7,773 nt of DNA from positions 1 to 7,773 of the forward strand of contig JBDHSU010000161.1 of assembly GCA_039808325.1 (NCBI GenBank). The letters run 5' to 3'. A program made the position numbers and the translations under genes. The stretch comes from JAFKKS01 sp039808325 (GTDB lineage Bacteria > Pseudomonadota > Alphaproteobacteria > Rhizobiales > Xanthobacteraceae). This document shows, piece by piece, positions 4,953 to 7,773 of the stretch (its first letter is position 1; each line of letters opens with the position of its first letter). The notes beneath the pieces were generated by a model. The model was not told the DNA's origin. It saw only the letters and a program-made list of their open reading frames with translations, and searched no databases.

Positions 4953-6824
4953 ATGACCGTTCCCAAGCCTGCGGCGACGCCGTCGGCACGCGATATATCC
5001 GCGCCCGCGTCGGCAGACACCGCCTTGCCGCCGCGCCGCCGCCCGTCGGCCCTGCGGGAGAGCCACGCCGCGGCCAGCCGCAAGCACGCGCCCGATTCCT
5101 ACACCGTGACCGCGCTGTCTGATGTCATGGACCGTTCGGCGCACGCCATCATGGCGCGCTTCACGCTCGGCATCTCGCCCGCCGCGTTGATCGAGGCCTA
5201 TCTCGATTGGGCGACCCACCTTGCCTTCGCGCCGGGCAAGCGATTGCAACTCGCCGACAAGGCGGTGCGCAAGAGCGTGCGCTTCGCGAGCTATGCGGCG
5301 CGCTGCGCCAGCCTCGCCGAGCCGCCCCCTTGCTGCATCGAGCCGCTGCCGCAGGACAAGCGCTTCGCCGGCGAGGCCTGGCAGCAGTGGCCGTACAACT
5401 TCATCCACCAGGCGTTCCTGCTGCAGCAGCAGTGGTGGCACAACGCCACGACCGGCATACGCGGCGTGTCGCGGCGGCACGAGGAGATGGTGGAATTCGC
5501 CGCGCGCCAGGCGCTCGACATGGTCTCGCCGTCGAACTTTCCGCTGACCAATCCCGAGATTCTGCAGCGCACGCTCACGCGTGGCGGGACGAACTTCATC
5601 GACGGCCTACAGAACTTCGCCGAGGACTGGGAGCGCGCCGTCAGCGGCAAGCGGCCGGCCGGCACCGAGCAGTTCGCCGTCGGCAAGGACGTCGCCATCA
5701 CGCCCGGCAAGGTGGTCTATCGCAACCGCCTGATCGAGCTCATTCAGTATGCGCCGGCGACCGCGACGGTGCGGCCGGAGCCGATCCTCATCGTCCCCGC
5801 CTGGATCATGAAGTACTACATCCTCGATCTGTCGCCGCACAATTCGCTGGTGAAGTATCTCGTCGACCGCGGTTTCACCGTGTTCATGATCTCGTGGAAG
5901 AATCCCGATCCCGACGACCGCGATCTCGGCATGGACGACTATCGCCGGCTCGGCGTGATGGCCGCGCTCGACGCCATCGGCGCGATCGTGCCGGACCGCA
6001 AGGTGCACGCCACCGGCTATTGCCTCGGCGGAACGCTGCTGTCGATCGCTGCTGCCGCCATGGCGCGCGACGGCGACGACCGGCTGCGCTCGATGACGCT
6101 GTTCGCCGCGCAGACCGACTTTACCGAGGCCGGCGAGCTGATGCTTTTCATCAACGAGAGCCAGCTCGCCTTCCTCGAGGACATGATGTGGGAGCAGGGC
6201 TTCCTCGACGCGCGTCAGATGGCCGGTGCGTTCCAGATGCTGCGCTCCAACGATCTCCTCTGGTCGCGCGTCGTCCGCGAATATCTTATGGGCGAGCGCC
6301 GGCCGATGACCGATCTCATGGCCTGGAACGCCGATGCGACACGCATGCCCTATCGCATGCATGCGGAGTATCTGCGGCAACTCTTTCTCGACAACGACCT
6401 GACGGCCGGACGCTTCCGCGCCGGTGGGCGGCCGGTGGCGCTGACCGACATCGACCTTCCGGTATTCGCCGTCGGCACGCTGCGCGACCATGTCGCGCCG
6501 TGGCGCTCGACCTACAAGATCAACCTGCTGACCGAGTGCGAGATCACCTATCTGCTGACCAGCGGCGGGCACAACGCCGGCATCGTCTCCGAGCCCGGGC
6601 GCAAGGGGCGCAGCTTCCAGGCCGCAACCAAGACGGCTGGCGGCCACTATGCCGATCCGGAGACTTTCCTGGCGAATGCCGAGCGCAAGGAAGGCTCGTG
6701 GTGGCCGGAATGGACGGCATGGCTCGACGCGCGCTCCGGCACGCCTCTCGCCGCGCGGCCGCTCGCGGCGGTGGGCGAGGGCGCGCTCTGCGACGCGCCG
6801 GGAACGTACGTGCTGCAGGATTAG
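4953..6824 (+). CDS. phaC: Class I-type polyhydroxyalkanoate (PHB) synthase
   Basis: This enzyme polymerises (R)-3-hydroxyacyl-CoA, typically 3-hydroxybutyryl-CoA, into PHA at the surface of cytoplasmic granules, releasing CoA. The 623 residues comprise a low-complexity Ala/Pro/Arg-rich start (about 1-45), the PhaC N-terminal domain (about 50-260, with SPSNFPLTNPEIL near 193) and an α/β-hydrolase catalytic domain. The lipase-like box GYCLGG holds nucleophile C357; D512 (GTLRDHVAPW) and H540 (SGGHNAG) complete the triad. Length is slightly above the ~589 residues of the Cupriavidus necator enzyme. No phaA, phaB, phasin or phaR is next to it, so it is an isolated, probably accessory synthase. 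Downstream are a palindromic repeat and a strong terminator; upstream is an FNR/FixK box. From memory, some bradyrhizobial phaC paralogues are FixK2-controlled, which would fit. PhaE-dependent class III is unlikely at this length. Confidence 0.95.
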   Translation: MTVPKPAATPSARDISAPASADTALPPRRRPSALRESHAAASRKHAPDSYTVTALSDVMDRSAHAIMARFTLGISPAALIEAYLDWATHLAFAPGKRLQLADKAVRKSVRFASYAARCASLAEPPPCCIEPLPQDKRFAGEAWQQWPYNFIHQAFLLQQQWWHNATTGIRGVSRRHEEMVEFAARQALDMVSPSNFPLTNPEILQRTLTRGGTNFIDGLQNFAEDWERAVSGKRPAGTEQFAVGKDVAITPGKVVYRNRLIELIQYAPATATVRPEPILIVPAWIMKYYILDLSPHNSLVKYLVDRGFTVFMISWKNPDPDDRDLGMDDYRRLGVMAALDAIGAIVPDRKVHATGYCLGGTLLSIAAAAMARDGDDRLRSMTLFAAQTDFTEAGELMLFINESQLAFLEDMMWEQGFLDARQMAGAFQMLRSNDLLWSRVVREYLMGERRPMTDLMAWNADATRMPYRMHAEYLRQLFLDNDLTAGRFRAGGRPVALTDIDLPVFAVGTLRDHVAPWRSTYKINLLTECEITYLLTSGGHNAGIVSEPGRKGRSFQAATKTAGGHYADPETFLANAERKEGSWWPEWTAWLDARSGTPLAARPLAAVGEGALCDAPGTYVLQD

Positions 6825-6831
6825 CGCACGA

Positions 6832-6860
6832 TTCCGAAAAGTGGATACCGGTTTTCGGAA
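6832..6860. repeat. Palindromic intergenic repeat element, Rhizobiales-like
   Basis: TTCCGAAAA (6832-6840) and TTTTCGGAA (6852-6860) form a perfect 9-bp stem around the 11-nt spacer GTGGATACCGG, beginning 8 nt after the phaC stop. I recognise the form CCGAAAAGTGG..ACCGGTTTTCGG as a short palindrome scattered between genes in many rhizobial genomes; this is recollection, not a search. The T run lies inside the stem, so it is not a standard terminator. Confidence 0.7.
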
Positions 6861-6877
6861 AAGCATGCCGACAGGCT

Positions 6878-6892
6878 CGATCCGGGGGATCG
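6878..6892. repeat. Short perfect hairpin
   Basis: CGATCC (6878-6883) and GGATCG (6887-6892) pair around GGG. It is one of several inverted repeats in the phaC-adh gap; no function is visible. Confidence 0.45.
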
Positions 6893-6922
6893 TACTCGAA
6901 CAGCAAGAAGGCGGCGGGTCGG

Positions 6923-6939
6923 ATTCGACGCCGTCGAAT
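6923..6939. repeat. Short perfect hairpin
   Basis: ATTCGAC (6923-6929) and GTCGAAT (6933-6939) pair around a GCC loop. Neither strand has a T run after it, so terminator function is unlikely. Confidence 0.5.
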
Positions 6940-6950
6940 AAGACCTTGAA

Positions 6951-7052
6951 GGCACTCCGCTCGTCGCGGAAGCGCAGCGTAAAGTGCGTCGCGCGCGATC
7001 CGTCTCGCCTCGAGCGGATCGCGCGCGACGTTTTCGTCTTACGCGGAGTGCC
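6951..7052. repeat. Outer 10-bp inverted repeat enclosing the terminator
   Basis: GGCACTCCGC (6951-6960) is repeated in exact reverse complement as GCGGAGTGCC (7043-7052). The pair brackets the 16-bp terminator stem, and its right arm lies in the last codons of the alcohol dehydrogenase gene. It could form the base of a longer branched structure, or mark the edges of a duplicated or inserted segment. Confidence 0.5.
6987..7034 (+). terminator. Strong Rho-independent terminator between converging phaC and adh
   Basis: CGTCGCGCGCGATCCG (6987-7002) and CGGATCGCGCGCGACG (7015-7030) make a perfect 16-bp stem with a 12-nt loop, followed on the plus strand by TTTTCGTCTT (7031-7040). This suits termination of phaC transcripts. 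Read from the other side the stem is followed by CACTTTACG, a poorer tail, but it may still stop adh transcripts arriving from the right. Confidence 0.85.
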
Positions 7053-7773
7053 CCTCCATCGCGATGATGACCTTGAGCGCCCGCGAGGTGGCGGCGCTGC
7101 CGAAGGTCTCGTAGGCATCGAGAATGCGCTCGAAGCTAAACCGGTGCGTGATCAGCCGCAGCGGGTCGATCTTGCTCGACTGCACCGTCTTCAGCAGCAT
7201 CGGCGTCGTCACCGTGTCGACGAGCCGCGTCGTGATAGAGATGTTGTGCGACCAAAGCCGCTCGAGATGCAGGTCGGCCTTGTGACCGTGCACGCCGATA
7301 TTGGCGATGACGCCGCCGGCGGCGACGATGTCCTGGCACAGTTCGAAGGTCGCCGGTATGCCGACGGCTTCGATCGCCGTGTCCACGCCGCGGTCACCGG
7401 TCAGCGTCTTCACCTGCGTCGCGGCGTCGCCGGCGGCGCTGTTGATGACGTCGGTGGCGCCGAACTGGCGCGCGACCGCCAGCCGGTTGTCGTCGAGGTC
7501 GAGCACGATGATCCGCGCCGGTGCGTAGAACTGGGCAGTCAGCAGCGCGGCGAGCCCGATGGGGCCGGCGCCGACGATGGCGACCGTCGTTCCGGGCGCG
7601 ATCTTGCCGTTGAGCACGCCGCATTCGAAGCCGGTGGGAAGGATGTCGCTGAGCATCACCAGCGCCTCCTCGTCCATCCCGTCGGGGATGCGGTAGAGGC
7701 TGGTGTCGGCGTGCGGCGTGCGGACATATTCGGCCTGCGTTCCGTCGATCGTGTTGCCGAGGATCCAACCGCC
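7039..7773 (-). CDS. Zinc-dependent alcohol dehydrogenase, C-terminal part (5' end outside window)
   Basis: A medium-chain dehydrogenase/reductase interconverting alcohols and aldehydes or ketones with NAD(H). The frame stays open to the right edge: 244 residues are visible of a usual ~345, beginning GGWILGNTIDGTQAEYV; a start at 7677 would discard conserved sequence. D43 in LSDILPTGFECG aligns with the zinc ligand D150 of Thermoanaerobacter brockii ADH. GAGPIG (68-73) is the Rossmann loop, and D92, ending IIVLD, predicts NAD rather than NADP. The N-terminal zinc-binding Cys/His/Glu and structural-zinc cysteines lie outside the window. The protein ends ALKVIIAMEGHSA, and the stop is 9 nt from the terminator stem. 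Its promoter is not visible, so whether it also has an FNR box is unknown. It converges on phaC. The exact substrate cannot be read from this fragment. Confidence 0.93.
   Translation of the reverse strand, partial: GGWILGNTIDGTQAEYVRTPHADTSLYRIPDGMDEEALVMLSDILPTGFECGVLNGKIAPGTTVAIVGAGPIGLAALLTAQFYAPARIIVLDLDDNRLAVARQFGATDVINSAAGDAATQVKTLTGDRGVDTAIEAVGIPATFELCQDIVAAGGVIANIGVHGHKADLHLERLWSHNISITTRLVDTVTTPMLLKTVQSSKIDPLRLITHRFSFERILDAYETFGSAATSRALKVIIAMEGHSA

Noticed and set aside
4279..4956. A 225-codon plus-strand frame spanning the end of the APH/P-loop gene and the phaC leader
   Set aside because: It is an Arg/Ala-rich shadow of the Walker A domain in another frame; only its last 15 codons, after the ATG at 4909, merit mention as a possible leader.
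5207..6949. A 580-codon plus-strand frame inside phaC
   Set aside because: Its Arg/Ala/His-rich composition is not like a real protein, and the phaC frame carries the full catalytic triad.
5607..7118. A 503-codon minus-strand frame through phaC and the phaC-adh gap
   Set aside because: It is antisense to the catalytic core of PhaC, runs through the terminator and repeats, and its composition resembles a GC-rich shadow frame.
7039..7677. Alcohol dehydrogenase starting at the ATG at 7677
   Set aside because: The frame continues to the window edge with family-conserved sequence (GGWILGNTIDGTQAEYV), so this Met is internal and the gene is cut by the window.

Overview
The window looks like chromosome of a GC-rich alphaproteobacterium, most likely Hyphomicrobiales (Rhizobiales; Bradyrhizobium/Rhodopseudomonas-like). 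The signs are strong G/C third-position bias, the protein families present, and a palindromic intergenic element just after the PHA synthase gene that resembles a repeat I remember as common in that order. The order-level call is an inference; no rRNA, tRNA, CRISPR or transposase is visible.

Layout, left to right. 2-1477 (+) is the 3' half of an RND-type efflux permease gene, cut by the window edge. It converges on 1637-2470 (-), a tandem-domain universal stress protein. Next comes 2694-3092 (-), a 132-residue protein of unknown function. It is divergent from 3206-4792 (+), a two-domain protein with an APH-like kinase fold followed by a P-loop kinase/ATPase domain. 4953-6824 (+) is a class I-type PHA (PHB) synthase with an intact Cys-Asp-His triad. 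It converges on 7039->7773 (-), a zinc-dependent, NAD-type alcohol dehydrogenase cut by the right edge. All non-coding gaps are under 300 bases (159, 223, 113, 160 and 214 nt).

The main result is regulatory. Three 14-bp sites matching TTGAY-N4-RTCAA (the FNR/FixK/Anr box) lie at 2528-2541, 3139-3152 and 4858-4871, one in each of the three gaps that contain a gene start. About 0.03 such sites would be expected by chance in this length at equal base frequencies. Downstream of the boxes facing the stress protein, the 132-aa protein and phaC, a weak -10-like element starts at the same offset, as expected for class II FNR-type activation. I therefore read the locus as a low-oxygen regulon block. 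PHB synthesis and alcohol/aldehyde interconversion would serve as reductant sinks, the stress protein as an energy-limitation factor, and the 132-aa protein and APH/P-loop fusion as members with unassigned roles.

The phaC-adh gap is packed with inverted repeats, ending in a 16-bp perfect stem with a T tract that should terminate phaC and perhaps also adh from the other side.
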